Origin: Citrobacter sp. JGM124
Lineage (GTDB): Bacteria; Pseudomonadota; Gammaproteobacteria; Enterobacterales; Enterobacteriaceae
Assembly (NCBI RefSeq): GCF_018257795.1
Contig: NZ_JAERJD010000007.1
Coordinates: forward strand, 186,001 to 250,000
Direction of reading: 5' to 3'
DNA: 64,000 nt
Every line of letters starts with the position of its first letter. Positions within the stretch are counted from its first letter, which is position 1. Shown piece by piece: positions 17,478 through 28,216 of the stretch. Below the pieces are notes generated by a model, which was not told the origin of the DNA, did not search any database, and was given only the letters and a program-made list of their open reading frames with translations. A program made the position numbers and the translations under genes.

Positions 17478-18850
17478 TGTCGATACCAAATAACTCCGCC
17501 ATTTTTACCGTTTCCCGCCTCAATCAGACCGTTCGGCTGCTGCTGGAAAAAGAGATGGGGCAAGTTTGGATCCGCGGTGAAATATCAAACTTCAGCCAAC
17601 CGTCCTCCGGTCACTGGTACTTCACACTCAAAGACAATACTGCCCAAGTTCGTTGTGCAATGTTCCGCAACAGCAATAATCGGGTCACTTTTCGCCCGCA
17701 GAATGGGCAGCAGATCGTTGTTCGCGCCAATATGACACTCTACGAACCTCGGGGTGATTATCAGATAATCGTTGAAAGCATGCAGCCTGATGGTGCCGGG
17801 TTATTACAACAGCAATATGAGTTACTCAAACAGCGATTACAGGAGGAGGGATTATTTTCTTCTCTTCATAAGCAGGCACTGCCTGTCCCAGCCCGTCAGG
17901 TGGGGGTGATTACCTCCAAAACGGGTGCTGCCCTGCACGATGTACTTCAGGTGCTGGCACGCCGTGACCCTTCTCTGCCCGTGATTATCTATCCCACTGC
18001 GGTACAGGGTGCGGATGCCCCCATGCAGATTGTCCGTGCTATTGAGCTGGCTAATCTACGCCAGGAATGTGATGTACTGATCGTTGGCCGTGGTGGTGGC
18101 TCACTGGAGGATTTATGGAGTTTTAATGACGAGCGGGTTGCACGGGCTATTTTTGCCAGTACTATTCCTGTTGTCAGTGCTGTCGGGCATGAAACCGACA
18201 TGACTATCGCTGATTTCGTTGCTGACTTGCGGGCCCCAACCCCCTCTGCTGCCGCTGAGATGATCAGCCGCAACCAAACAGAGCTCTTACGCCAGCTGCA
18301 GGCACAGCAACAACGTATGGAAATGGGTATGGACTATTATCTGGCTCAACGTACGCAGCAGATAACACGTTTACAGCATCGCCTACAGCAACAACACCCA
18401 CAATTGCGTCTGGCACGCCAACAGAATTCACTGGATCGCCTGCGTCAGCGCTTAATTTCTGCCACAGAAAACCATATTCGCCGTGGAACTCAGCAACAGC
18501 ACCACCTGGCCAGCCGTCTGAATCAACAACAGCCTGAAACACGTATTCATCGTGCTCAGTCACAACTTAAGCAACTGGACTATCGGCTGGAACAGCTAAT
18601 CACTGCACGACTCAGTGACGCTAAACAGAGATTCGGCAGTACCGTCGCGCAGTTTGAAGGAGTCAGTCCGTTAGGAACGCTGGCTCGTGGTTATACCGTC
18701 ACGACAGGGAGCGACGGGCAAGTGTTAAAACAGACCCATCAGGTAAAATCGGGTGATACCCTCACAACCCGCCTGAATGATGGCTGGGTGGAAAGCGAAG
18801 TATTGATAACTATCCCGCTTAGTCAGTCCCGCAAGCGCAAATCTGTCTGA
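17477..18850 (+). CDS. xseA: Exodeoxyribonuclease VII large subunit
   Basis: 457 residues. An N-terminal OB fold ([34 protein letters not shown]) is followed by the catalytic region with [39 protein letters not shown] and [30 protein letters not shown] long glutamine-rich coiled coil precedes the C-terminal GYTVTT...V segment. It forms exonuclease VII with XseB, degrading single-stranded DNA from both ends. It is divergent from guaB, as in E. coli; ATG 17477 aligns with the E. coli start. Confidence 0.97.
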   Translation: MSIPNNSAIFTVSRLNQTVRLLLEKEMGQVWIRGEISNFSQPSSGHWYFTLKDNTAQVRCAMFRNSNNRVTFRPQNGQQIVVRANMTLYEPRGDYQIIVESMQPDGAGLLQQQYELLKQRLQEEGLFSSLHKQALPVPARQVGVITSKTGAALHDVLQVLARRDPSLPVIIYPTAVQGADAPMQIVRAIELANLRQECDVLIVGRGGGSLEDLWSFNDERVARAIFASTIPVVSAVGHETDMTIADFVADLRAPTPSAAAEMISRNQTELLRQLQAQQQRMEMGMDYYLAQRTQQITRLQHRLQQQHPQLRLARQQNSLDRLRQRLISATENHIRRGTQQQHHLASRLNQQQPETRIHRAQSQLKQLDYRLEQLITARLSDAKQRFGSTVAQFEGVSPLGTLARGYTVTTGSDGQVLKQTHQVKSGDTLTTRLNDGWVESEVLITIPLSQSRKRKSV

Positions 18851-19183
18851 CCAGATAAATCCTTACCGTGCCACGAGCCGTTTTTGTATGATTCGTGGCC
18901 AGCACCGGGGCTGCATTATATAATCAGTAAAATCTGTGAAAATAACATATGAATTTATTTCCCAGTTATAATAGTCAGTTCATTAAATATAGTTTTAAAA
19001 AATCTTAAACAAGCGTCAATGCCACTCCAAATATAGAAATTAATATAATAAAAAACTCCAAATCCAGATTACATAAAAATATAAATACATTCCCGACCTT
19101 CTGGTGATTCGTTTTTAGAAATCACTTATTCTTTTATTAGCGTATAAATACCGTTCAAAAAATCAATTAGGAAATACGGTGAA
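18851..19183. other. AT-rich intergenic region between xseA and the F-box-like gene
   Basis: After xseA a 7-base inverted repeat GCCACGA (18870-18876) / TCGTGGC (18893-18899) could end its transcript. Beyond it the DNA becomes very AT-rich, unlike the flanking core. No gene is seen; the promoter of the next gene must be here. Confidence 0.4.
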
Positions 19184-20011
19184 ATGATTAACCCCATACT
19201 TTATTCAGCAGAAAACAGAACACCTCCATTATTAAAAAAATCTTTACTTATAAAATCATCTTTTAATATTAAAGAAAATATAATAGGTTTATTTAACTGC
19301 CCTGTCATAATTCATCGTAAGATAGCATCTAATCTTAATGCCAGGGATTATGCCAGTCTGCGTGCAACCTGCACTGTATTTAGAGATAATTTATACTCAT
19401 TTGAGCAGTTACAAAATACATTAGCCAATGGAGACTGTAAGGGATCGTTCAAAGTAACAAGCGAGGCCATGCTTGAAGATAACCAATGCCGTCATTTAAA
19501 AGAAAAAATACATAATGACCTGTATGTTTTTCAGGCACTGAACTCTCTTGAAGTCAAGTATTTGTCCAGAAACAAAAGAATTTATTACCTTAACTTCAAA
19601 ACAAATCTAAATATTAATGAACAAAAAAAAGATGTTTTTTTGGATATAACAAGGTTTATTCAGGGATACACTGGATGTAAATTCTTTTTCTATGATGTAG
19701 AACTGGACAGAACAAGGTATTTATTATCTTTTAACATAGGTCTGGATATGAAAATCATCGACTATCATGCAGAAGACAAATTCCCTGCGAAGTTACTTTT
19801 CGAGGCATTTCAAATATCCTTTGACAGAACAAAGGCATCACACAAATATATAATAGCCAGCTATGCAGCAAGTTTGATACAAATATGGAACACCCATCCC
19901 CCGCGAAATACCGATGAATCAACTATTGATGAAATAAAGTTATGCTATAAAAAACTTATCGCAGTAGGCAATCTGGCAAAAAGTATCGCCAAAGAAAAAA
20001 ACGTCTTCTAA
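19184..20011 (+). CDS. Protein with an N-terminal F-box-like segment, possible effector
   Basis: 275 residues, AT-rich, clearly different in base use from its core neighbours. Residues 39-70 (CPVIIHRKIASNLNARDYAS, then LRATCTVFRDNL) follow the F-box pattern: Pro at the start, Ile/Leu spacing, an acidic-hydrophobic turn, then SLR.TC..FR. F-boxes bind SKP1 in eukaryotic SCF ubiquitin ligases, and bacteria that carry them (Agrobacterium VirF, Legionella AnkB, Ralstonia GALA) use them as secreted effectors. There is no signal peptide or membrane helix. The C-terminal two thirds are unrecognised, with Lys/Asn-rich and aromatic stretches. No secretion system is nearby, and the remote similarity could be coincidental. 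It sits between xseA and yfgJ, adjacent genes in E. coli. Confidence 0.7.
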   Translation: MINPILYSAENRTPPLLKKSLLIKSSFNIKENIIGLFNCPVIIHRKIASNLNARDYASLRATCTVFRDNLYSFEQLQNTLANGDCKGSFKVTSEAMLEDNQCRHLKEKIHNDLYVFQALNSLEVKYLSRNKRIYYLNFKTNLNINEQKKDVFLDITRFIQGYTGCKFFFYDVELDRTRYLLSFNIGLDMKIIDYHAEDKFPAKLLFEAFQISFDRTKASHKYIIASYAASLIQIWNTHPPRNTDESTIDEIKLCYKKLIAVGNLAKSIAKEKNVF

Positions 20012-20065
20012 AGAATTTAGTATTACGATTTTTATCTTAACAATGACTGATAAATAACTACAGTG

Positions 20066-20096
20066 ATAGTGTCATCGCCACAGGAGATGACACTAT
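20066..20096. terminator. Stem-loop between the convergent F-box-like gene and yfgJ
   Basis: ATAGTGTCATC (20066-20076) and GATGACACTAT (20086-20096) are perfect 11-base arms around a 9-base loop. There is no strong T run on either side; it may terminate or stabilise both convergent transcripts. Confidence 0.55.
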
Positions 20097-20130
20097 ACAT
20101 AAACCTGATGATACAATGGCTGGGGTATCA

Positions 20131-20352
20131 CTACGTTACTGTCGGCACAAACACAACCCGTTTTTTAGAGATAAGCCCATGCCCATTACGACAAAAATAG
20201 TCGACGGCACCACAGGCTTTAAGGACCTCTAACGCCTGGCCACAATCCGGGCAGTCTGCCTCCAGGGTAAAATTCTGATGACAATGCTCGCAATGTACTC
20301 CCGTGTCAGTCTGAGTGACATCTCCATGACAAATCGGACAGGTAACAGACAT
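20131..20352 (-). CDS. yfgJ: Zinc-ribbon protein YfgJ
   Basis: 73 residues with paired cysteines in zinc-ribbon order: CPICHG (5-8), CEHC (23-26), CPDC (34-37), and a final FCRNGHGLISKKRVVFV. The tail KACGAVDYFCxxGHGLISKKRV is the same as in E. coli YfgJ, whose function is unknown. A strong AGGAGGT precedes the ATG. In E. coli it lies directly between xseA and der; here foreign genes have been inserted on both sides of it. Confidence 0.92.
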   Translation of the reverse strand: MSVTCPICHGDVTQTDTGVHCEHCHQNFTLEADCPDCGQALEVLKACGAVDYFCRNGHGLISKKRVVFVPTVT

Positions 20353-20666
20353 TAAGACCTCCTGAACATATAGATATAAAACTCTTCACTTTTATAGTAT
20401 CAACATTTTTTAAAATAAAAAGAACATACTCTGTGAAAATTTTACTCGCTGATGGGAAAGGTATAAGGTAGCCAGGCGTTTATCCGGGTTGCCCCCCCAC
20501 CCCATTAAACATATATCAAAATGAATACCGGCGTTATATCTCAATATAAATGAGCGAATATTGGATGCTTATTCAATATTCGTTCTCTATCCTGGTACTG
20601 ACCGATACTCTATTAATACGGCATCAACTATTAATAATTATTAATCATTTACCAAGTAGGTAACCA
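20353..20666. other. AT-rich intergenic region between divergent yfgJ and the protease gene
   Basis: 314 bases carrying the promoters of both genes. There is a C tract and A/T-rich stretches but no feature I can name. TAGG lies upstream of the start at 20667. Confidence 0.4.
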
Positions 20667-21869
20667 ATGTATATCCTGGCTAAAAAAAATAAAACAGTTC
20701 TGCTCATACTCAGTCTAATAGGGATAAGTGCCTGTCACCAGTCCATCTCTGACAAAAACAATAATGCTCACCCAGCATCACAGGAAATTATTCTCGATGT
20801 CGGAATAAATAAAAACCTTATCATTCCTGTCACTATCAAAAACAAAAAATATAATTTCCTGGTTGACACAGGCTCAAGTGTTAATATTATTAATGAAAGG
20901 ATAGCCAGTGAAATATCACAACCTTATCCCTATTCCGAACTCCCTGCTAATTACAAACGAAACTTCGAACTTATAAGTTCCGCAAGTGGCCCTTTTACAC
21001 TCAACAGAAATAGATTTTTAAAACCAACACACTATTCCATAGGAACACATGAGATTCAGGATGATGAAGTTTGGATATCAATGGATCTTTCTTTACTTGC
21101 TGAAGCCACAGGTGTTGATATTGATGGTATTATCGGTATTCCCGTATTCAGACGATATTCATGGCAAGTGAATAATGCTACACACCGCCTGACGATCACA
21201 AAAAATGCACCGTCCTCTTTTTCATATCATGAATGTCTGGGTTATAGCGATCATCAGAACAGCATGCCAGAAATATTCTTTAATTATAATCATATTTCTG
21301 ATATGGGCTTCCTCATTGATACAGGCAGTGATCTCAGCACACTACCTCAGGATGCAATTAATTATTTAAAAAATAATCACAAAGAAGATTTACAGGCTAT
21401 TGATGATAGTATTAGTGCAGGTGCCAATGGTCTATTGCATAACACTAAATTTATATTTCATAATTTAACATTCGATTCATTGCCACTGGGTGAATTCATT
21501 GTCAGTGAAAATAAAAACCAGCAGTTTTCTGTTGGCATGGATTTTCTTTCTCGCTTTGAGCAATATGCTTTTATTCCGACACGAATGATGTTTTGCTACA
21601 ATGCCACAAACCTGGAGAAAAAGAACATTAAACCGGTGCGTGCAATATCCATCCGTTATATTAATCAGCAAATTGAAGTATTCTATAATTCTGATGATGA
21701 TATCGCCTCTGAAGGTCTAATGAATAAAGACATTATACTAAAAGCGAATGATAAATATTACCCACCAGAGAAGATTGATAATGTACGAGACCTGTTATCA
21801 AACACCCCACGAGGAGAACTGAAACTCACCATTCAGCGTAACTCAGAAAAGATAGAATTATCACTTTAA
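20667..21869 (+). CDS. Predicted lipoprotein with two aspartic-protease lobes and a PDZ-like C-terminus
   Basis: 400 residues. A lipoprotein signal ends at ISAC (Cys23; next residue His, so outer-membrane sorting is expected). Lobe 1 has FLVDTGSSVNII with catalytic-type DTG at 67-69 and a hydrophobic-Gly partner IDGIIGIPVF near 152-161. Lobe 2 repeats this with FLIDTGSDLSTLP (DTG 218-220) and FSVGMDFLSRFEQY. The C-terminal ~70 residues (IASEGLMNKDIILKAND, then ELKLTIQRNSEKIEL) resemble a PDZ domain. Retropepsin-like enzymes normally need two DTG chains; here both are in one chain, as in pepsins. The substrate is unknown. The gene is AT-rich, lies between yfgJ and der next to an IS, and has its own terminator. 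Confidence 0.8.
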   Translation: MYILAKKNKTVLLILSLIGISACHQSISDKNNNAHPASQEIILDVGINKNLIIPVTIKNKKYNFLVDTGSSVNIINERIASEISQPYPYSELPANYKRNFELISSASGPFTLNRNRFLKPTHYSIGTHEIQDDEVWISMDLSLLAEATGVDIDGIIGIPVFRRYSWQVNNATHRLTITKNAPSSFSYHECLGYSDHQNSMPEIFFNYNHISDMGFLIDTGSDLSTLPQDAINYLKNNHKEDLQAIDDSISAGANGLLHNTKFIFHNLTFDSLPLGEFIVSENKNQQFSVGMDFLSRFEQYAFIPTRMMFCYNATNLEKKNIKPVRAISIRYINQQIEVFYNSDDDIASEGLMNKDIILKANDKYYPPEKIDNVRDLLSNTPRGELKLTIQRNSEKIELSL

Positions 21870-21879
21870 TATTTATAAT

Positions 21880-21908
21880 AAAAAGTCCGCTTTATTAGCG
21901 GACTTTTT
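21880..21908 (+). terminator. Rho-independent terminator of the aspartic-protease gene
   Basis: AAAAAGTCCGC (21880-21890), loop of 7, GCGGACTTTTT (21898-21908): a strong stem with a T run, 11 bases after the stop codon. Confidence 0.92.
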
Positions 21909-22126
21909 ATTATAAAGGGATTGAATACACGCCCCCAGAGGCTTATTTTTCTTTTTTAATGTGGAGAGTAAATAAGAGGATTACTTATTGTTTTTAAATC
22001 ATTTTAAAAGCCACATAATCATTTTGTGTACACGAAAAGCAAACGTGCGCACATGTAGTGGCACACTGAATTTGGCCACCTGGATAGAGGTGATATCATC
22101 ACCTAACAGTCACAACAGGTGACATT

Positions 22127-22399
22127 ATGACCGGACGTAACAGACGTAATTTTAGCCCCGAGTTTCGCCTCGAAGCTGCCCAGCTTGTACTCGATCAGCA
22201 CTACATCGTTGCCGCCGCTGCCACTGCAATGAATGTCGGCAAATCCACGATGGACAAATGGGTTCGACAACTGAAAGAAGAGCGAGCGGGAAAATCACCC
22301 ACTGCTTCACCCATGACACCTGAGCAGATTGAAATACGCGAGCTAAAGAAGAGACTTCAACGCGTTGAAATGGAAAGGGATATATTAAAAAGGCTACCG

Positions 22400-22408
<9 letters not shown>
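22127..22408 (+). CDS. IS3-family transposase OrfA
   Basis: 93 residues with the helix-turn-helix and leucine zipper of IS3 Orf[42 protein letters not shown], and the zipper [18 protein letters not shown]. An A5G stretch near the end (TTAAAAAGG, about 22386-22394) is the likely programmed frameshift site to orfB. It appears intact, but its partner orfB is broken. Confidence 0.88.
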
Positions 22409-23286
<878 letters not shown>

Positions 23287-23302
23287 CCACTACACCCATA
23301 AT

Positions 23303-23330
23303 AACAAAAAAGCCCGTGGTTAGCGGGCTT
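23303..23330 (-). terminator. Rho-independent terminator of der
   Basis: On the minus strand AAGCCCG (23330-23324) pairs with CGGGCTT (23316-23310), followed by a T run (A tract 23311-23306 on the plus strand). It lies 38 bases beyond the der stop and 9 bases from the IS end. Confidence 0.9.
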
Positions 23331-23368
23331 CGGTATTTTTCTGCTATTCAGTGAATGGTACTGATAGC

Positions 23369-24859
23369 TTATTTGCTTTTCTTAATATGACTGATCAAAC
23401 GCTTACGTTTACGCAACTGGTTAGGCGTTAACAAGTTACGCTTGTTAGCAAAGGGGTTGTCCCCCTCTTTAAACTGAATCCGGATAGGCGTACCCATGAC
23501 TTCCAGTGATTTACGGAAGTAATTCATCAAATAGCGTTTATAAGAATCAGGAAGGTCTTTAACCTGGTTACCATGAATAACCACGATTGGTGGGTTATAT
23601 CCCCCTGCATGGGCATATTTGAGTTTAACCCGCCGGCCACGTACCAGTGGTGGTTGATGGTCTTCTGTGGCCATGTTCATAATACGTGTTAATAAAGCCG
23701 TACTGACACGACGGGTAGAACTGTCATAAGCTTCACGTACTGAATCAAACAGATTACCAACACCACTACCATACAAAGCAGAAATAAAATGGACACGGGC
23801 AAAGTCAATGAACCCGAGACGGAAGTCGAGCGTCTCTTTAACCTGCTCTTTGATCTCCTGACTCAAACCATCCCATTTATTAACCACAATAACCAGTGAA
23901 CGTCCGCTATTCAGGATAAAGCCTAATAACGACAGATCCTGATCTGAGATACCTTCACGAGCATCAATAACCAATAATACAACGTTGGCATCTTCGATGG
24001 CTTGCAAGGTTTTAATCACCGAAAATTTTTCTACCGTTTCGGTAATTTTGCCCCGCTTACGAACCCCGGCGGTATCAATAAGAACGTACTCACGCTCGTC
24101 ACGTTCCATTGGAATGTAGATACTGTCACGCGTCGTGCCTGGCATATCGTAGACAACCACACGATCTTCACCAAGAATACGGTTTGTCAGTGTAGATTTA
24201 CCGACATTAGGGCGACCGACAATAGCCAGTTTGATTGGCAGATCTTGTGGATTAAAGGGTTCTTCTTCCTCTTCTTCCAGAATATCTTCATCGATTATGC
24301 CATTTTTGGCATTAAACGCAGCCCAATAAGCGGCGTCTTCGTCCACTTCTTCCTGGGGGACAACATCGTCCATCCATGGAACCAGAACATGTTCCAGTAA
24401 CGTAGTGACACCACGGCCATGGGAAGCAGCAATAGCATGAATTTCCCCCAACCCCAGTGAATAGAAATCGATAACAGCCTGGTCAGGATCAAGACCATCC
24501 GTCTTGTTCGCGACCAGGAAAGTGGCTTTCTGGCGTGCGCGTAAGTGCTTGGCAATCGCCTCGTCAGCAGGCATCAGTCCTGCACGGGCATCCACCATAA
24601 ACAAGACGACATCAGCCTCTTCGATAGCCAGCAGCGATTGTTCCGCCATACGCGTTTCCACGCCATCTTCTGTGCCATCAATACCACCGGTATCAATACA
24701 GATAAATTCACGGCCTTCTATTTCTGCACGACCATACTTGCGATCGCGAGTCAGCCCTGGAAAATCTGCTACCAAGGCGTCACGAGTACGCGTTAAGCGG
24801 TTAAACAGAGTAGATTTACCGACATTAGGGCGCCCAACCAGCGCGACCACAGGTACCAT
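23369..24859 (-). CDS. der: Ribosome-associated GTPase Der (EngA)
   Basis: 496 residues with two consecutive GTPase domains: G1 motifs GRPNVGKST at residues 8-16 and again near 215, with matching DTGG/DTAG, NKTD and NKWD motifs, linked by an acidic stretch. A C-terminal KH-like domain ([17 protein letters not shown]) follows. Der is essential for 50S subunit maturation. ATG 24859 ([10 protein letters not shown]) aligns with E. coli and has GAGG upstream; the frame opens slightly further to 24880. The gene follows bamB. Confidence 0.97.
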   Translation of the reverse strand: MVPVVALVGRPNVGKSTLFNRLTRTRDALVADFPGLTRDRKYGRAEIEGREFICIDTGGIDGTEDGVETRMAEQSLLAIEEADVVLFMVDARAGLMPADEAIAKHLRARQKATFLVANKTDGLDPDQAVIDFYSLGLGEIHAIAASHGRGVTTLLEHVLVPWMDDVVPQEEVDEDAAYWAAFNAKNGIIDEDILEEEEEEPFNPQDLPIKLAIVGRPNVGKSTLTNRILGEDRVVVYDMPGTTRDSIYIPMERDEREYVLIDTAGVRKRGKITETVEKFSVIKTLQAIEDANVVLLVIDAREGISDQDLSLLGFILNSGRSLVIVVNKWDGLSQEIKEQVKETLDFRLGFIDFARVHFISALYGSGVGNLFDSVREAYDSSTRRVSTALLTRIMNMATEDHQPPLVRGRRVKLKYAHAGGYNPPIVVIHGNQVKDLPDSYKRYLMNYFRKSLEVMGTPIRIQFKEGDNPFANKRNLLTPNQLRKRKRLISHIKKSK

Positions 24860-24912
24860 TATAAAAGCCTCATTACACAAAACAGATGATCAAACAGTAT
24901 CAATAGACTGTT

Positions 24913-24953
24913 TGCAAAAAAACCAAAACGGCTCCCTGGTAAGGGAACCGTTT
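24913..24953 (-). terminator. Terminator-like stem-loop between bamB and der
   Basis: On the minus strand AAACGGTTCCCTT and AGGGAGCCGTTT pair (24953-24926), with a T-rich tail (plus-strand A tract 24928-24914). It would end or attenuate the hisS-yfgM-bamB transcript before der. Confidence 0.75.
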
Positions 24954-24979
24954 CAAACCTATATGTTTATCCGACAGAT

Positions 24980-26161
24980 TTAACGCTCAATGGCGTATAA
25001 AGTACCGTCTTTTGCCTGGATAAGCAGTTTGTCACTGGCAACAACAGGTTGAGTCTGAAAACCGGAGCTGTCGACTTTTTGTTGAGCAACAAAGCGACCG
25101 TCACTGGTATTAACCCAGTGCATGTAGCCTTCACTATCGCCAACGACCAAGTAACCATCATACAGAACCGGATAAGTCAGTCCACGGTGTAACAGATCAC
25201 TCTGCGTCCAGACCGTGACCCCGCCATCGGTAGTCAGCGACAGAATACGATCGTTCTGATCAACCAGATAAATGTGGTTATTGTCGATAATAAAATCAAG
25301 CACAGAGCCTAATTCACGCTGCCACAAAATCTGGCCTGAACGTAAATCCAGCGCGGCAAAATTGCCATTATAAGCTAACGCATACACCACACCATTAACG
25401 ACAACCGGTGTCGTATCCACATCGCTCAAACGGTCGATTTCAGTGGTACCCGCTGCTTTAGAGATGCGTTGTTGCCAGATTAACTGACCTTGTTGCATCA
25501 GTACTGCGCTAACCCGGCCATTATCCCCACCGACCACTGCCGCACCAAAGGCTACTGCTGGCGCTGACTCACCACGTAGTGATAAAGCAGGCATATCAAG
25601 GTTAACAGTCCATTTAATAACACCACTGGTTTCATCCAGTGCCTGCAGCTGTCCGTTACCTGTGTGAATAAGTACTAACCCATCACTGACAACCGGGCGA
25701 GAAAGAGCTTCACCCGCGACTGTCGTCTCCCAGGCTACGCTGCCGTCATTGGTATCCAAGGCATATACCTTCGCCTTTTCAGTACCGACAAAAATATGAC
25801 CACCTTCGACCGTCAGGCCGCCAGAGAGTAATGCGGGAAGATTACTGGAAAAAAATCCCGTTTTCTCTGCCAGTGAAACCTGCCAAATTTCTTTGCCATC
25901 GGCGGCATTTAATGCCTTAACCAGGCCACGACGATCTGCGGCATAGATTCTATCACCCTGCCATGTAGGGTGGAGATTTGAGTAAAAATCACCGATTCCA
26001 TTACCGACAGAAGTCTGCCAGATTTTGTTCGGGGTAAACTGATTTTCAACTGTTGGCAGCGGAGACATTTTTACCACGTCTTCTTCGCCGCCAAACAGGG
26101 AACAGCCGCTGAGCAACGTCAGGGAAATCAGCCCTGGTACGAGTAGTTTACGCAATTGCAT
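24980..26161 (-). CDS. bamB: Outer-membrane protein assembly lipoprotein BamB
   Basis: 393 residues. The lipoprotein signal ends at LLSGC (Cys20). An eight-bladed WD/PQQ-type beta-propeller follows, with repeats such as GKEIWQVSL, GSVAWETTV, GVIKWTVNL, GQLIWQQRI, GQILWQREL. BamB is a periplasmic accessory of the BamA barrel-insertion machine. It lies 10 bases after yfgM, the conserved arrangement. Confidence 0.97.
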   Translation of the reverse strand: MQLRKLLVPGLISLTLLSGCSLFGGEEDVVKMSPLPTVENQFTPNKIWQTSVGNGIGDFYSNLHPTWQGDRIYAADRRGLVKALNAADGKEIWQVSLAEKTGFFSSNLPALLSGGLTVEGGHIFVGTEKAKVYALDTNDGSVAWETTVAGEALSRPVVSDGLVLIHTGNGQLQALDETSGVIKWTVNLDMPALSLRGESAPAVAFGAAVVGGDNGRVSAVLMQQGQLIWQQRISKAAGTTEIDRLSDVDTTPVVVNGVVYALAYNGNFAALDLRSGQILWQRELGSVLDFIIDNNHIYLVDQNDRILSLTTDGGVTVWTQSDLLHRGLTYPVLYDGYLVVGDSEGYMHWVNTSDGRFVAQQKVDSSGFQTQPVVASDKLLIQAKDGTLYAIER

Positions 26162-26171
26162 CGGTTCCCTC

Positions 26172-26792
26172 TTAGCTGGACAAATTGTTGATTTTGATCT
26201 GGAGCATTTCGATCAGCGCCGGTGATGACTTTGTCAGCAAACCCTGACTCCAGGCATCACGTGCACCTTGTTTGTCGCCTTTACTGAGTAATGCTTCACC
26301 ACGTAAATCAGCAACCAGTGCCGCCCAGCTTTCCCCTTTAATGTTATCAAGGGTTTTCAGCGCTGCATCGGATTGTTTTTGCTGAATCTGAACACGTGCC
26401 AGGCGCAGATCAATCAGCGCCTGCAAATTCACATCTTTTGTATTCCCAAGGCCACTTTCTAGCTGTGTAGCCGCTTTTTCTAGCTCATTTTTATCTGCAT
26501 ACTGTTGAGCCAGTTCAAGAGATGCCAGTGATCCGTAGATACCTTTGTTTTCACCAGCAAATGCTTGTAATGCTTCCAGTGTCTCTGGCTTATCGGCCTG
26601 AACCTTACTGCTAATAGTTTGATAAGCCAACGAGGCAGCACTGGCATTTTCCGCCTGATGATTACCCCAGAAACGCCAGCCAACTAATGCACCAATCCCC
26701 AGAACAACACCCACGATCAGCGCTTTACCATTCTCGGCAAAAAAGCGCTTTACCGCTTCAACCTGGTCGTTTTCGTTCTCAAATACTTCCAC
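26172..26792 (-). CDS. yfgM: YfgM, ancillary SecYEG translocon subunit with TPR-like domain
   Basis: 206 residues: a short cytoplasmic N-terminus (MEVFENENDQVEAVKRFF), one membrane helix at 23-42, and a periplasmic helical repeat domain. E. coli YfgM associates with SecYEG and PpiD and helps pass clients to periplasmic chaperones; it is also linked to RcsB control. It is in the run hisS-yfgM-bamB with 35 and 10 base gaps. Confidence 0.95.
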   Translation of the reverse strand: MEVFENENDQVEAVKRFFAENGKALIVGVVLGIGALVGWRFWGNHQAENASAASLAYQTISSKVQADKPETLEALQAFAGENKGIYGSLASLELAQQYADKNELEKAATQLESGLGNTKDVNLQALIDLRLARVQIQQKQSDAALKTLDNIKGESWAALVADLRGEALLSKGDKQGARDAWSQGLLTKSSPALIEMLQIKINNLSS

Positions 26793-26827
26793 GCAGCCTT
26801 TCTCCTTAACGAGTAATTACCTGGTGA

Positions 26828-28102
26828 TTAGCCCAGTATCGCCACCAATCGAGCATCAACATCTTGTTGTGAAATGGTTTGCTGCTCGCCTGTGCGAAGA
26901 TCCTTAACCACAACCTCACCCTTAGCAACCTCATCCTCACCCAGCACCAGGGCCACACGAGCACCCCATTTATCAGCACGAGTGAGCTGCTTTTTAAAGT
27001 TACCACCGCCGTAGTTCGTCATGAGCTTAACGGAAGGTAGCTGCTCACGCAGCTTTTCAGCCAGCAGCATAGCTGCCACCTGCGTTCCCTGACCGGATGA
27101 GACCAGGTAAATATCGACAACAGATTCTGCTTTAAATTCCGGATTGATTTCCTGAACCAGTAAAACAAGGCGTTCAAGCCCCATTGCAAAACCAACGGCT
27201 GGCGTACCACGGCCACCAAGTTGTTCCACCAGGCCATCATAACGCCCACCCGCACACACGGTTCCCTGAGACCCTAAATGGGTCGTGACCCACTCAAACA
27301 CCGTGCGATTATAGTAGTCCAGGCCGCGAACCAGGCGCTGGTTAACAGTGTAACGAATACCTGCGGCATCAAGATACTGGCACAATCCGGAAAAATGTTC
27401 CCGAGATTCGTCATCCAGATAGTCTCCCAGCTGCGGAGCATCGTTTAACAGCAGCTGAACATCCGGGTTTTTCGAGTCCAGTACTCGGAGTGGATTACTG
27501 TACATCCGGCGTTTACAGTCTTCGTCCAGTTTTTCCTGATGGAGCTCAAGGAACGCAACCAGTGCGTCACGGTAACGAGCACGGGCATCCAGCGAACCAA
27601 TAGAGTTCAGTTCCAGAGCAACGTATTCACTGATACCCAGTGCGCGCCACCAGCGTGCAGTCAGCATGATAAGCTCTGCATCAATATCCGGGCCATTAAG
27701 ACCAAATACCTCAACGCCTAGCTGATTAAACTGACGGTAACGTCCTTTCTGGGGACGTTCGTGGCGGAACATAGGGCCCATATACCACAAGCGTTGTTCC
27801 TGATTGTACAGCAGACCATGTTCGATCCCCGCACGTACACAACCTGCAGTGCCTTCTGGACGCAGCGTCAGACTATCGCCATTGCGGTCATCAAAGGTGT
27901 ACATCTCTTTTTCAACGACATCGGTCACTTCACCGATAGCACGTTTGAAAAGTGCGGTCTGCTCTACAATCGGTAAACGAATTTCGCTGTAACCATAATT
28001 TGCCAGTACTTGCTTAAGGCGTCCTTCAATACGCTGCCAGAGGGCGGTATCAGCAGGTAAATAATCGTTCATACCGCGAATGGCTTGAATATTTTTTGCC
28101 AC
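26828..28102 (-). CDS. hisS: Histidyl-tRNA synthetase
   Basis: 424 residues, a class II synthetase. Motif 2 region [25 protein letters not shown], the histidine-binding loops [13 protein letters not shown] and [15 protein letters not shown], motif 3 with GFAMGLERL, and the C-terminal anticodon-binding domain (VDIYLVSSG... VALVLGEDE) are all visible. It charges tRNA-His. In the ispG-hisS-yfgM-bamB direction. Confidence 0.98.
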   Translation of the reverse strand: MAKNIQAIRGMNDYLPADTALWQRIEGRLKQVLANYGYSEIRLPIVEQTALFKRAIGEVTDVVEKEMYTFDDRNGDSLTLRPEGTAGCVRAGIEHGLLYNQEQRLWYMGPMFRHERPQKGRYRQFNQLGVEVFGLNGPDIDAELIMLTARWWRALGISEYVALELNSIGSLDARARYRDALVAFLELHQEKLDEDCKRRMYSNPLRVLDSKNPDVQLLLNDAPQLGDYLDDESREHFSGLCQYLDAAGIRYTVNQRLVRGLDYYNRTVFEWVTTHLGSQGTVCAGGRYDGLVEQLGGRGTPAVGFAMGLERLVLLVQEINPEFKAESVVDIYLVSSGQGTQVAAMLLAEKLREQLPSVKLMTNYGGGNFKKQLTRADKWGARVALVLGEDEVAKGEVVVKDLRTGEQQTISQQDVDARLVAILG

Positions 28103-28216
28103 GTTTTTTCTCTATTTATCTACAAAAAATGAACCCGCTTTCAGGCGATTTAACCGGGTAACTTGTCCCACGAGCTCAATCATACACGGGAAGCCCGGTG
28201 CTTCCCATGCTTCGTA

